A DNA stretch of 64,000 nucleotides from Symsagittifera roscoffensis (GCF_963678635.1 NC_087065.1:51158452-51222451); one strand, 5' to 3'; numbered from the stretch's first letter, positions 1-11,980 are shown. Notes: generated by a model from the sequence alone, not told the origin. Program-made: numbers and translations.

Positions 1-828
1 CCATAATAGCAACCTAAACCCTCATAACTTTAGAAAACTCGGCTCTTTTCCAGTTTCCCCCCCTTCCAATTAATTTTTGAAAACCGTATTTAACGTTGTA
101 ATAATGCAATGAAAATTGGCATGGTGAACAAATTGACAATTATGAACAGATTTGTTCTTCATATATTACAGCGTAACATCACGCATTTAGCCGTAATAAC
201 ACGTGAAACAAAAATAAAACTCGGTATTTTTAAAGGTGGGAGGAAAGTGGAAAAGAGCCGAAAACTCTTATTTAAGCCCCTATAACTTTACAAAAAGAAA
301 GATTCACTTAACCCCCATAAAATCACAAAGATTTTTGGTTTCATTGAGTAACGTTCGTTATATGGATTTTTCAAACTTTTTTTTCCATTTTAAGGCTCAC
401 AAAATTTGAATTTACTGTCAAAAAGACTAATTTCGATGTTTCATTCAGCGCTTATTTAGCAATAAGTTTTTTAAAAAAACTAAAAAAAATGTACACAAAT
501 AAGAAAAAACTTTTAAAAATTTTTTATAAGTTTTTTTGTTTGTTATTCACTTTTAAAAAAAAATTTTTGTCAATCTTGTCTCATTAACTAACCTATTACG
601 CTTCTGTATAGTTCTTGAATCATGCTACTTACCAAAGCGACTCTAATTTGAATAAACAAAAAAAGTAACCTTTTTTAAATTTGTTTATGAAAATGGTCGG
701 AACTTGCACAGCACTCGGCTATCTTCATTCCTTCCTTGCTGTTTTAAGTATTAAGGGGTTAATACAGATTTTAAAGGGGCATGTTTGTTATAAACAGATG
801 TCCCCCCCAGTTTCTGGTTTTCCAACCT
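1..828. repeat. Dispersed repeat family A, copy 1 (interrupted by a MITE)
   Basis: The stretch 1-40 plus 260-820 matches 2121-2570 and, more weakly, 32280-32640. Shared landmarks include AGCAACCTAAACCCTCATAA, GAGTAACGTTCGTTA and TTCAGCGCT followed by A/T runs. It carries no coding potential. In copies 1 and 3 it is followed directly by the GCGGATTCCGC element, so the two may belong to one larger element. Confidence 0.7.
41..259. mobile_element. hAT-like MITE, family 1, with perfect 8-bp target duplication
   Basis: The element starts GGCTCTTTTCC and ends GGAAAAGAGCC, an 11-bp perfect terminal inverted repeat. It is flanked by GAAAACTC at 33-40 and again at 260-267. The related repeat at 2121 has the unoccupied site with a single GAAAACTC at 2154-2161. 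It is 219 bp with no ORF. Eight-bp duplications are typical of hAT transposases, so mobilisation by a hAT element is inferred. Other copies lie at 16091-17481, 16254-16429, 25805-25996, 33833-33930 and 45648-45850. Confidence 0.85.
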
Positions 829-1426
829 AGCGCACTGGATAGGCGCACAATTTTGTGTCTGTATATTCTTGGATTTCAGAAACAAGCCTTCAAACATGTT
901 CCAAAATGTAAGTGGGTTCCACTTACAAAATTTCCGTGAATTCCACGTGCAAACATTTGTAACGTAATTTTTGTCGGCATATTAAATTTGTTGCGGATTT
1001 CGCAACGAGCAGCTATAGCTGGTTGTTCCGAATTCCGCAAACGTAGCGGTTTCCGCAAAAGTGAGCGGATTCAGCAAATTTACGCGGATTCAGCATATTT
1101 ACGCGGATTCAGCTTACAATTTGCGGATTTTACTTACAGTTGCGGATTCAGGACAGCTGAAATCTACTGAACACATATTTTATTGTTTGCTTATGGATTC
1201 CATAAACTAATCCGGATTCCGCACGTTTTGTTGCGGATTCCGCAAAATTGCCTGTTTTTGGAGCCATTTTGAACAATACAGGGTTTTAATTGTTTGTCAA
1301 TGGAATCCAAAACAACAAATAACATCAAAAAAAAGTAACAGAGTTGCGGAGTCCACAACAAATCTAAATTTGACCTGTTGCGTAATTCGTTTACAATTCA
1401 CAAAATGCACAGTTTGGCCTCGTAAT
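829..1426. mobile_element. GCGGATTCCGC-rich element, copy 1
   Basis: It opens with GCACTGGATAGGCGCACAAT and ends with TGCACAGTTTGGCCTCGTAAT-like sequence. Many internal GCGGATTC and CGCAAA words occur in both orientations. Copies at 26200-27151 and 32643-33141 start with the inverted form of the same end, so the family has terminal inverted repeats of about 20 bp. The left inverted repeat of this copy is lost or diverged. No coding capacity is seen. Confidence 0.65.
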
Positions 1427-1799
1427 GTGTTACGAACGAGTCAGTTGCCCACTGCCCAAGGTTAAGTTTGGCAAAGTACGTTTTGATAAGAATGATTAAC
1501 AGCTAATATGATCTTATTGATTCCTACTGCGTCAAAATAGAATTGAGCAATCCTCTGTCGATTCATGTCATGTAGAGGGGTCCCTTTTTCCCCAAATACC
1601 CAATACCCATTTAAAAAAATTAAAAACTTTATTTCAAAAATAGGACGAAAGGACGGATTGTTTTTTTCTTGCATGAGGGATTCTAAGTTGCATCCCTTTC
1701 AGGACAACAATACCTTTTGAATGATATTTTAAAATTCTACCAAAAAGTGCTTGTTAATAAGACGAAAACTGTCTGGAGAAAAAAAAAATCACCCGAGCC
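1427..1799. other. Unassigned A/T-rich spacer
   Basis: No convincing reading frame, RNA gene or repeat was recognised here. Confidence 0.4.
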
Positions 1800-2115
1800 G
1801 AGCACAGATATTTCGTGACTTTCTTCGACAAGACTGCTCGTATCAGGGCAAAGCCCTGAATCTTTAGACTACCTTTTAAGGTCTATGGAGCAGTTTGTAT
1901 TCTGAAAGTTGATGAGTTTTTCAAAAAAAAATTCTAAAATTCTAAAAAAATCCCCTACACAATGTACTAAGTATAAAATGATAGATTTTGCTCCAATTTT
2001 TGTCACATCTATGACAGCTAGCCTTGTTTCAACCACCTTGGAAAGGTTTGTACGACTGATTAAATATCCGCTCACGCAAAAATAGCACGAAGTATATCGC
2101 GCGTTAATCGTCTCA
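1800..2115. repeat. Dispersed repeat B, inverted partner at 57530-57840
   Basis: The words GACTGCTCGTATCAGGGC, ACCTTTTAAGGTCTATGGAG and ATATCGCGCGTTAAT recur in reverse-complement order at 57530-57840. The two copies are about 55 kb apart and diverged. No ORF with recognisable content is present. Confidence 0.6.
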
Positions 2116-2120
2116 AATTA

Positions 2121-2570
2121 GCCATATTAGCAACCTAAACCCTCATAACTATAGAAAACTCTTCTTTAAACCCCCATAACTTTAGAAAAAATGATTTTCT
2201 AAATTTCCATAATTCACAAAATTTGATCTCATGTGAAATTTATATGTTTTTCAATTTGAACTCAGGACGAGAAAAAGTCCTGATATGTTTTTTAGTTCAA
2301 TTGAGTAACGTTCGTTAAATGGATTTTTTAAACTTTTTTTTCCACTTTTAAGCTCACAAAAATAGATTTTACTATCAAAAAACTAGTTTGCGATGTTTAA
2401 TTCAGCGCTAATTTAGCAAAAAAAAATCAAAAACTTTTTTAAATTATTGTACACAAATAAGTAAAAACTTTTAAAATTTTTTTAGTTATTTTGTTTGTTA
2501 TTCATTTTTTAAGAAAAATTTTGTCGATCTTGTATAATTAACTAACCTATTTCTTGTTTCTATGTTGCAT
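2121..2570. repeat. Dispersed repeat family A, copy 2 (unoccupied MITE site)
   Basis: This is a direct copy of the left edge of the window without the MITE. The uninterrupted GAAAACTC lies at 2154-2161. It carries the same GAGTAACGTTCGTTA and TTCAGCGCT landmarks as copy 1. It ends about 260 bp before the exon at 2831 and lies in the presumed intron. Confidence 0.75.
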
Positions 2571-2830
2571 CTCTTTCCTGGGAAAAGTGAGGATTTATAC
2601 GAGAAAAAGTGCTTTTTTAATGTGTTTTAGATCCAACTTGAAACTTTGACCTCAGTCTACCTTCCGATTTTTCTAATTGGATTGCCCCGAGCTGCTAGCT
2701 TTAAACTCTTGAGCCTGTCTTAGTTACGTTTTTTAGTTACGTGAACGCTAGTTAAGCATAGTCAATGATGTACCTTGTAAAAAATACAACAGAATCACCA
2801 AAAAAATGTACAAATGCATTGATTGTTTAG

Positions 2831-3856
2831 ATTGAACCTCCCGAAATGACATCAGCAGTGACACTCTCCTCGCCCCTGCCATTATTCATCGACAGTCCCC
2901 ACTCCTGTCCTTCGCGATACGCGGGGGGACACCAGGCCTCGGCCAGCCTGCCCACATCCCCCCTCATGATTCACAAATCTCTCACTCCTCACACCGTTTT
3001 ACCCGCATTCACTGAAATCATTTGTGCGCCGACCGATATGAAACCATGTACTGTTGTCAGTGCCACTGGGATGCAACCACCAGCCGCTCATCCCGTTTGT
3101 GGAACCCCCTTTGCTGTCCCGCCAATCACTTACCTCCCGGGTCATGTTGTGAAACATGCACAAAATGGACCCAATTTGTCACAAATGCAAGCATCAGGTG
3201 GTTACACGCCTGATAAATGTTTACACAATTCTCATCAAAGTCATCAACACGCTATGACGCACCATTCTCAATTTGTACAACCAGCTCTAGATTCTTTCAA
3301 GCAGTACAGATCTAATGTAGGAGGAGGAGGCTCTCCTTTCAACACGCCCCAGTTCAATCGCCGAGCTGCCAGAAGTTTATCCTCACGAAGATTGCCACCA
3401 CCGCCGCCACACTTGCAAAATCATCAGCAAAACCCGAATGCGATCATGAAAAACGAAATGACTCACATTATTCTGACGGATCAAAACGGAGCACCCATTA
3501 GCATCTATCACCCTGTCTGTTCCAAACAGGAAGACCAGCGTGGCCATCGAGACCAGGCCTCCGAACACCAAACTATAAGCCAACACCAGCACTTCCACAT
3601 GCACCACCCGGTGGAAAACAACAACAACAACAACTGCTCCGCGGCTGGCGCCGGAGGAGGGGGAGGGGGCTTGAGTCAAAACTACGAGGATGAGCTGTCG
3701 AGCGGGCTGTCGTCCTGTCACATGAGTTCAATCATTGAAGGTCGCTACGACCACAGTTCTCTGGGGACGAAGCAGAGAAACAACAGCTTGTCCTCCAACG
3801 GAGGAGGCGAAAGCAAGTTTGTCCAGTACTGCAGCGGAACCAACGGAAGCAGATAA
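2831..3856 (+). CDS. Probable 3'-terminal exon of an unidentified gene (341 residues visible)
   Basis: The frame from 2846 is open to the TAA at 3854-3856. It extends upstream to 2831, directly after an acceptor (ATTGTTTAG), with in-frame residues IEPPE before the first Met, so I read it as the last exon of a gene starting left of the window. The exon is clearly GC-richer than its surroundings. The product looks disordered: Pro/Ser-rich at the start, His/Gln-rich in the middle (HNSHQSHQHAMTHHSQ), a proline run after RRL near residue 190, then Asn and Gly runs around residues 265-280. No signal peptide, membrane segment or catalytic motif is seen. It could be the cytoplasmic tail of a receptor or a scaffold or regulatory protein; I do not recognise the family. 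A single-exon gene from the Met at 2846 is the alternative. Confidence 0.6.
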   Translation: MEPPEMTSAVTLSSPLPLFIDSPHSCPSRYAGGHQASASLPTSPLMIHKSLTPHTVLPAFTEIICAPTDMKPCTVVSATGMQPPAAHPVCGTPFAVPPITYLPGHVVKHAQNGPNLSQMQASGGYTPDKCLHNSHQSHQHAMTHHSQFVQPALDSFKQYRSNVGGGGSPFNTPQFNRRAARSLSSRRLPPPPPHLQNHQQNPNAIMKNEMTHIILTDQNGAPISIYHPVCSKQEDQRGHRDQASEHQTISQHQHFHMHHPVENNNNNNCSAAGAGGGGGGLSQNYEDELSSGLSSCHMSSIIEGRYDHSSLGTKQRNNSLSSNGGGESKFVQYCSGTNGSR

Positions 3857-4249
3857 AGCACAGGAGCAGAATCGAAAGAGTCAACATTTGCGAGATCAAA
3901 TCTTCTAATTTGTACCATAGATAATGTTTCATACAATTCATCTGTCTGTAGATTTACACTAATATCATAAAACTGAATGAGCCGCAAGAAGATAGAACTT
4001 TTCAAAAAGGAAACCTTCGCTTTTCAGTTGAATAGTTTTCCCACCTATTTTCAAAAGCATGACCTAGTTTTTCAGTCTTTTTCAGTCGTCATCATTACCG
4101 CAGAGTTACTGCAGGGATTCTTGCGCAGATCGATCTGAGCGGCGATGCATGCTACAGGCTATTGTTTTTCGCAGCACATCAGCTGTTTGGTCTGTGGGGG
4201 CGACCGGGGAGCCTTTTCCACTGTTTTACTATGCATCCGGGCTGAGGTG
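3857..4249 (+). other. Probable 3' UTR and spacer
   Basis: This follows the stop of the 2831-3856 exon. No strong AATAAA signal was found close to the stop. No other gene is evident. Confidence 0.35.
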
Positions 4250-4925
4250 TTCGACTCATGATTCCACCGACACAGTCGAACGGAGTCCGATTCTCGTCGC
4301 AAATTAAGACGGTCGAACGAACACTGTAGTCGAACAAAGTCGAATCATGGGTCAAACAGGGTCGAATCATGAGTCGAACAGGGTCGAATCATGAGGCGAA
4401 CAGGGTCGATAGAGTCGACAGGGTCGAATCATGAGTGGAACACGGTCGAATCATGAGTTGAACAGGCTCGAATCCTGAGTCGAACAGGGTCTAATCATGA
4501 GTCGAACAGGGTCGAATCATGAGTCGAACACGATCGAAACATGGGTTGAACAGGGTCGAACAGGGTCGAATCATGAGTCGAACAGGGTCGAATCATGAGT
4601 CGAACAGGGTCGAATAGAGTCGAATCATGAGTCGAACAGGGTCGAATCATGGGTCGAATCATGGGTCGAATCATGAGTCGAACAGGGTTGATAAAGTCGA
4701 ACAGGGTCGAATCATGCGTCGCAAATTAAGACTGTCGAACGAATACTATAGTCGAACAAAGTCGATTCATGGGTCGAACCGGGTCGAATCATGAGTCGAA
4801 CAGGGTCAATCATGAGTCGAACAGGGTCGAATCATGAGTCAAATAGGGTCGAATCATGAGTCAAATAGGGTCGAATCATGAGTCAAACAGGGTCGAATCA
4901 TGGGTCGAATCATGAGTCGAGCCGC
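4250..4925. repeat. 22-bp minisatellite array (GGTCGAATCATGAGTCGAAC type)
   Basis: The unit alternates TCGAATCATGAG and TCGAACAGG words with a period of about 22 bp and many variant or truncated units. A distinctive stretch containing GTCGCAAATTAAGAC and then CGAACAAAGTCGA occurs at about 4297 and again at about 4708. This suggests a higher-order duplication of about 411 bp. Short ORFs across it are by-products of the repeat. Confidence 0.9.
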
Positions 4926-5639
4926 CACGAGAAGGCCTACACATGGTCTCAACGTAAAATATGATGCAGCAGCTGGATTAGAGGATAAAGTTGAAGTTGT
5001 GATACGACCCGGCAAACTTAAAACCGAAGAGTTACTTGTTCTTGTACCTAGGAAAAGAGAATCAGAGACAATTCAGAAAACAGAAGTCAAAACCTCAACG
5101 TAAACGCTGCGTCAGCAAAAATTGTACAATTCAAAGGAAGGTTTCAAACGCAGACAAATAGTGGCACTCGGGAAGTATAAACTTATTTGTAGACATCAAC
5201 AAAAGCATAAAAATCTGGAACATTTCCACGCTGAAGTCGTAGTTCATGCCGTGGAGACTGCGGGGGCGAGGAAATAGAGTGGGTACGTTCCAGGTCAACG
5301 GTAAACACCAATTTTTTTCCAACATACAATAACACAGACTCCGAATACATCAAACATAAACAAACACTAACAATAACACCCAACGGAGAAAAACCAATAA
5401 CAGAGGTCGAGGATAAAAAACAACAAAAATAGTCAAAACCAAAATAACGGAAGAGGACAACAGAATGAGAGGGGCTAAAAAACAGAAATCAAACAGAACT
5501 CATTTCAAAAGAAACAAAATCGACAACAAGCATCTATTATATTTTGCGGCTGCCCAAGTTGGGGTTTTTGACACATGATTTGACAGAAACTGTCAAATGA
5601 TGTCCGAGTTTCGTTGTAGTTCAGGACGCTTCGGTTGAT
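4926..5639. other. Unassigned spacer
   Basis: Short open frames here (for example 4900-5103 on + and 5131-5383 on -) show no recognisable domain, and the first begins inside the minisatellite. No gene is supported. Confidence 0.35.
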
Positions 5640-5875
5640 TCCCGGTATAGGCGAAAAATTTCCGATGAAGTTAGAACAAATTCGAACAATGCCCGGTAAA
5701 GTCGAACAAAGTCTAACAATGTCCGGTATAGTCGGACAAAGTCGAACAATGTCCGGTAAAGTCGAACAAAGCCGAAAACGGACATCTTTCGACTCGAAAA
5801 GTCGAAATCGAACGTCGTTTGACTGAAAAAGTCGAAAACGGAAATCGTTCAACCGTTTCGGTCGAATCAAGAGTC
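5640..5875. repeat. GTCGAA-rich degenerate array, locus 2
   Basis: Irregular tandem words such as GTCGAACAAAGTC, AATGTCCGGTA and AAAAGTCGAAA recur about every 20-25 bp. It shares the GTCGAA core with the array at 4250-4925 but has different spacers. Similar but more decayed clusters occur at 24890-25090 and 44870-45115. Confidence 0.75.
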
Positions 5876-6589
5876 GAGTACCTCAAGACGAATCTCAGGG
5901 TTTTGTCGTTTTTCCTGTTGAGTTGTTGCATGCGGCTGACTGAAAGCCATTGTTGCCAAGACTCTTCGGCGTAGTCTAGGATGATTTTTATCAGGCTCCT
6001 GCTCCTCCATCCTCTTGCTTTCCCAGTTTCACCATTTACCACCTGCCAATGGCTTATTAACCACTGTCTTATTTGTTAACTTCTTATTCCGATGAATGCC
6101 CAACCGATAAACTTAGGACGGTGTTGGAAAAAACAGTTTTTTTTGCCAAAAAAGTTATTTGGACGGATTTTTCCAAAATAACAAAACAAATAAATATCTC
6201 AACAGAATTGATTGAACTTAAGCACTGAATGTTTTGAAAATTTTCAAAACAAGAAAAAAGTCCATCAGAGCTACGGAGAACTTAGTCAAGAGGAGAGTTT
6301 GTTACTGAAAGTTTTGAATATACAGGAATTTTTTTCGAATTTCGCAAATCAAAGGGATCTCGCGGTGATGGAAAACAAAATAAGGTGACTTTTTTCAAAT
6401 TTCAGTATCATTATCAACAATTTAGGTGCTATTTTGTTAGGCAGTGAACATAGAGTTACAGGACTAAAGTTAGAGAACTGAGTTTAAGCCCGGGGTGGCC
6501 TTCTCAGAGTAATTTAGGATTACGTACACCGCCTGTTCCTTGCGCTATCTAATTTTCGGCCGGATAGATTCGTGCAGTTTTCAGTCTCA
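5876..6589. other. Unassigned spacer
   Basis: A/T-rich sequence with no supported gene or repeat. Confidence 0.35.
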
Positions 6590-6865
6590 TACTGGTCCTA
6601 GTCCTAGTTTCATTTCCTAGCCTCAACATATTTAAAATGTGCTGGTGTATTTGCGAGTTTACAGTGGAAGAACAACTGCTTTCTATGTTAAATTAATTTT
6701 TCTCTGGCTGAAACTATAAATGGTTTCAGCTTTACATATTAACATGAGCTTGAGTTATGGATCACGATTGGTTAGTTATACTTATTTTACAGTGATAATT
6801 GTCAAGGAATACAATCAGATATATAAAACACTTGTTTTGAACTGGTTCTACCTATCCGAAGTTTA
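6590..6865 (+). repeat. Direct repeat, left copy (LTR-like)
   Basis: It shares with 10925-11195 the ordered words TTGCGAGT, GTTAAATT, TGAAACTATAAAT, CAAGGAATACAAT and TTGTTTTGAA. It is diverged, clearly below 80% identity by eye. Confidence 0.5.
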
Positions 6866-9800
6866 GGGAGTTTCCTGTGAAAGATGGATGGAGTGTTTTC
6901 CAAATTCTTTGAGAAGAATGCCAATTGCTCAAGTCAGTGAAATAGTTGTTGTCAAGAGAGATAGAGATTGAAGAGATTTGTAGAGAGTCAAAAGATTGCA
7001 GACTCGTATTGATGATGAGCAGCCTCGATTATTTGTTCGTATTGATCAAACAGCGATATAGGGTTTGACTTCTCTGAGTGAAGCGACAAGTGACTAGGAT
7101 ACGTTTTTTGAGTTAAATATCAAGTTGGCCATTGTTCTTATTCAATGAATACCTTTATTGAGATATTGGCTTCATACTTTATATCCTACGAGTGCTGTGA
7201 CTTCTGCAAGCAACAGCATTAGGTTTGCCATTCCAGAGTTGGAACATCGTCGAGTTCCATCTCCCTTTGCTGTTTGTTTCTTTTGCTCTGTGAAGTCTAT
7301 TACATCAAACATATCTGCATCTCTTAGTAATCACAGTTTTAGTTATAATCGTTGTTAGTTATCTTCTCAAAAGCGTTTCAATTATATCAAAAATTAAAAA
7401 AAAATGCTTACACTAGAGCTACTTTTGGCAAAATAGAGTGGATTATGTCTTATGCGTGGTTAGAGCGCGGTAGGTGAAGCCGGCTACAGAGCATGCTCAG
7501 GACCTCGTTTATTGGTGAGTGTGGCCAGTTGTAGTATACTTTTGAGCTTGTTTCTGAGCAGAGTTTTTTTTGCCCATAAATTTTTCATTCTTTTAAAAAA
7601 TGTTTATTGTTCTTTTTTAGGTTGCGTCCTTCTCTCAAAAACAATCAGTCTTTAGTTTGTGTTATCTTGGAGTTTACTAAGGTTTCATATGGTTTTAATA
7701 CATTTTTGATTTGAGTTTCAAGAGAAAACTTTATTCAGTTTAATCCAGTTCAAGTATCGCGGGACGATTTGAGTATCGCGGGACTTTCCGGTACATGTTA
7801 TTATTGAGGTGGTATTACTAAATTACGTTAGTTATTCAAGCTTAACTCTAATTTGTTCTTCTTTGAGGAAATTTTGAATCGTTTGAAAGTTAAAGTTGTT
7901 TTTAGTTATTTTGCCAAACTAGAAATTCAATTATGGGCGAATCAAGTAGCAATTTGTGGAGTTTACAAAAAAAGCACACATGAAAAGTTTATTTCTTACC
8001 TTGATTGTTTTCATTACGCAATTTGTTTCAATGTCCAGGAAATTTACTTCTTATTTTCTACTAATATACTGCTATGTTACAAACTTTACTTCAGAATCGA
8101 GAATTTACTGCAAATACTTAGCACCATCGAATGTGGTTTCCATTAGTGCTGTACATTTGTGAATCCGTTTTCGATGAAAGGGGTATTTATAGGTTCTGGG
8201 CCTTCGTTTAATATTGAGTTGGCTGTGACAGCGTTCAAATATTGTTCAACTGAGTATTCAGGATCCATTGCTGTGAAAATTATTTGTGTCTTGTTTGATG
8301 TGGTCCATCGATGCTGTATGGATTCATTATCCTTTGAAATGATTCTGCTGTGTTTGTTGTTTTTGTGATATATATTTTTTCAGATTATATCAGCTAATTT
8401 TGTGTTTTTGTAAGTAATTTGGTGATGGGACTTTTTTCTTCATTGCTTCTGGTGGGTAACCTCGATTATGCATTGGTTATTGTGTTTGTATGGTATGACT
8501 TGGTGGTGTAAAATTTGGTTTTGTTGGAAGTTCAAGATGAGTGGCTTGATTTCTTGACGGATTTTTGTAGGGTTCAAAAATATTTGGTTGAAAAATTTCG
8601 TGTGGCAGGTCAACATTCTCCCATTGATAATTTATTCAATTTAATTTTGTTGTTGAAAAATTTCGCCTGGCTAGTCATTGTTATCCCATTGATAAATCCT
8701 TTTATGTTGATTTCGGTGAAAAAAATTTTCATCTTCCTGGAATTGTGATTGATTTTTTGTTGAATTGTCCATTATTTGGGCAGTTTTTATACTGCGATCT
8801 GTTTGGGTGTTTCCAAAATTGCAATCTGTTGGGTGTTTCTTTCATCATGGAAGCTTGCTGATTTGTTGAGTTCTAAGGTAGTTGATGATTCTAATTGTGT
8901 TCGTGAGATTGTTTGTGTTGTAAAAAACGGTCGTGCTATTGGGTGACTAATACTGTTTTTTGCAGAAAAAAAACGTAGTTACAAAATCGTGGTTGCAAAA
9001 TTGTTTCACCTGGTTTACTTTGGTTCAATAAAAAAAAGTCTCTTCGTTTTTGGCCTTTGTGTTTGATGTTCCATTTAGAGACATTAGGGGAAATGCTCTA
9101 GTTTTACTGCTGATTGCAATCTTGTTTGTGGTAACGTAGTATTGCTTTTTCGTGTGGTGTTTTAATTGTTTCAAGTGTTTAAGTGAATTAATTTGTTGTA
9201 GTTTTGGTGGTTGAGTTTCAACAATTTTTTCATCAGTGAAATTTGATAGTGTTTGAATGTTTTGATGTTTCTCCGTTGCAGTTCCATTCAGGTTTTCTTC
9301 TGTGTTCACTAATGTTGAACTTAAGGTATTATCTACTGTCCTATCCTGAAACATCGTGTTAAAATTTAAGGGTGTTATATCTGTTTTTAACCGAGTGTAC
9401 TAAATAGTATTATTCACTGAGATACTTCGAATTTTTGAGCTGGAAATATCATTTGGTGTGTTTAAAAACATATCGTGATATCAATCTGGATCCCATACAC
9501 AACATGTTTTATCTGCTAAGGTTGTGTGTTCGTCAAAGTTTGTGCAAAATTTTTGCAAGGTTGCTCCATTAAGCCTAAGTTGTGTTGAAAAAAAATCTAT
9601 AATTAACTATGCTAATATTTTCTGTAAATCGACTTGTGTTATTTGTGAGACTTTTGCTTCATTAACATTTTCGCGAGGTGAAACTAAGAATCGTGAAAAG
9701 AGATTTTAATCTGCTTTTACTGCTGAAGGTCCAGATTTCTGTGTTAGAGATACATAGAAAGATTCGTATGTATCTAATAATTATATAAGGCTATAGATAA

Positions 9801-10924
9801 TTGAGACAACAACATTTGTGAACATTGAATTTGCTCGTTGTGAATTTCGGTGTTGGATATTTTAAGTATATTCTACAAAAACTACTGAGAAACTGAGTCT
9901 TATGTTATCATTTTGTATTTGATGCGGTGGTGTTTTAATAACTAGAGTTGGTGATTGAATTTCAAGGATGTTTATGTCATACTGTGATGTTAAGTCGCAG
10001 ATTTTTTGTAGATAATGAAGTAGTATCTGCCTTTTAACTCTTCTGAAATTTCTTGTATATATGGGCTACTGCCTTTACCAAATATATTTATAACTAGATT
10101 GTGGCACAATTGTACTTGTCCTCGTGATGAGTAACTAGTGTGACCAATGACAAAAAGGAGGATAGATTCGTTATCGAAATTATCGTGGTATTGAATCATT
10201 TCTTATGAAGTATTACGGTTAGTGTGTCACTTTCGATATTTCTTATCGGTTGATTCCAATTCTTTAACCGTAGTGGTTTTTTGCCTTCATGATTTGAGTA
10301 AATAAACCAAATTAAGGTTTATATTAAGGTTTATATTAACGTTTATATTAAGGCTTATAAGCAAGGATAAGCCTTGGTAACAAATTTTTCGAAATAATTA
10401 AATTAAAAAATGTTAAAGTTTCAAAAAAAGCTTGATGATCTTGATCTGCAAATATGTGTAAAATTTTTCTGGTTGTCTAAAGTGAAGAAGAATTACAATT
10501 AAAAAATTTTTTGAGAAGCAAGGAATCATCAATTGTTTTATATATCTAACCTTCTTAAAGATGTTTTTCTATTAATTTTTTGTATTTTCGTAATTTTTAA
10601 TGAATTTAGAATTCAAGATACAAATGTTCATAAAGGTTAATGCAGATTTAAGTTTTTTAGGTAAATAAAGTGTTGTTTGTCGACATCTTTGTTTGCTTAG
10701 GTTTTGTAATATTTTGTCGGTATATTAGCAATAAGCGGCTTAGAAAATTGTATTTACGGCTCTTTTTATGGCAGTTTATATTGTTTTAATAATTAAATTT
10801 GTCAGAGTCTGCTTTTTTGCATTTTTGATGCAGATATCAGTTTTTTGCCTTTGTTGGGACCTGTTTTTGACATAAGTATTGGCTCGGTTTGATTTATTTT
10901 TGATTTAAGCTAATTTTTATTTAT

Positions 10925-11195
10925 CGTTTTGACTTAATCCTAATCTTACTCTTTTATTTTCTAGTCTCAAAAGATCCAGTGAATACTGGTATTCTTGCGA
11001 GTCTAGAGAAGAGGGAGAGCTAGTGCTTCCTAAGTTAAATTGTTTCTTCTGTGACTGAAACTATAAATAGTTTTTTTTTGCAAAATATCATAAATGTTAG
11101 TAATTGATCATGATATTCGACAAAGATAGTTATCAAGGAATACAATTGAATTTAAAAAGTATTTGTTTTGAAAGGGTTCTAGAACTCTTCAGTCT
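10925..11195 (+). repeat. Direct repeat, right copy (LTR-like)
   Basis: Partner of 6590-6865 in the same orientation, with the same TATA-like box (TGAAACTATAAATAG). Confidence 0.5.
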
Positions 11196-11980
11196 AGAGG
11201 CAGAAAATTTACGTTTTTGTTTCACTCATGGTTTTTTTCAAACCAATTACCATCACGAAAGTCAATTAAAAAGAATACATTAACGTTTTTTTTCCAAATT
11301 TCGCCATAATTTGATTGTCAAGAAAGCCTGAATTAAATCGGTACATGATCTGCATAAAATGCTTATACAGACAGAAAAGCTGATGAAAGTTTATTTTATT
11401 CAATTTTAAGGATACTAAAATCCGTATACAATTGAAACCAAAAAAAGTCATGAAGTAGAATGAAATTAATTAACTATAGATCTGAATGATCTTGATTTAA
11501 ATATGTGCCATTAACTATATTATAGATATAATTCATCAAGGTTACTGCCTGCGCAGTTCCAAATTCCACGATCAGCAGGAAAAAGTTTTCATGCACTACT
11601 TGCAAAATAATCGAATAAATAGTATGAGTTTTGGTACTAAGTTTTTAAAAATTGAAAAATTGTTTCATTTTTGGCTCTCTCTTTTTTTGTCCCCTAATTC
11701 CTTATTGAGATATTCGCTTCAACTTGAGTTCCAGCAGTGTAAGTCTGGTCACTAGGGGTTTGCTCTTTCTGTTCTTGAAAAACACTAGTTTCATCCTGTA
11801 GAGTTCTTGTTCGCTGTTTCATCCTTAGGGTTCTTGCTCCCTCACCGAGTTCTCATCAGGCATCGAATTTGTTTGCTTCTTGGTTTTTATTCTTGGTTTA
11901 AATTCCCAAATCTTTAAACTCCCAAATTAATTTGAAAAGAAAAGTTATTTTCAAAAAAAAACTTTCTCTTTTCGATTTTT
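11196..11980. other. Unassigned A/T-rich spacer
   Basis: No supported gene or repeat. Confidence 0.3.

Larger units (their letters stand above)
6590..11195 (+). mobile_element. Candidate ancient LTR retroelement (weak)
   Basis: Two diverged direct repeats at 6590-6865 and 10925-11195 flank about 4 kb of T-rich sequence. Both repeats contain a TGAAACTATAAAT box followed about 80-100 bp later by CAAGGAATACAAT and TTGTTTTGAA, in the same order and spacing. This resembles an LTR promoter arrangement. The interior contains only short broken frames; I could not recognise RT, RNase H or integrase motifs in it. Two unrelated copies of a dispersed repeat is the plain alternative. Confidence 0.35.

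Noticed and set aside
3383-4005. Minus-strand frames opposite the 2831-3856 exon
   Set aside because: They are antisense shadows of a codon-biased exon and carry no recognisable domain.
4250-4925. tRNA T-arm-like GGTCGAATCA words as a tRNA or SINE array
   Set aside because: No cloverleaf, A box or paired arms accompany the word; it is only the minisatellite unit.
4900-5103. 67-codon + frame
   Set aside because: It begins inside the 22-bp minisatellite and shows no domain.
7853-8748. Series of short + frames in T-rich DNA
   Set aside because: Phe/Leu/Val-rich translations reflect base composition. No splice-consistent gene or known motif was found.
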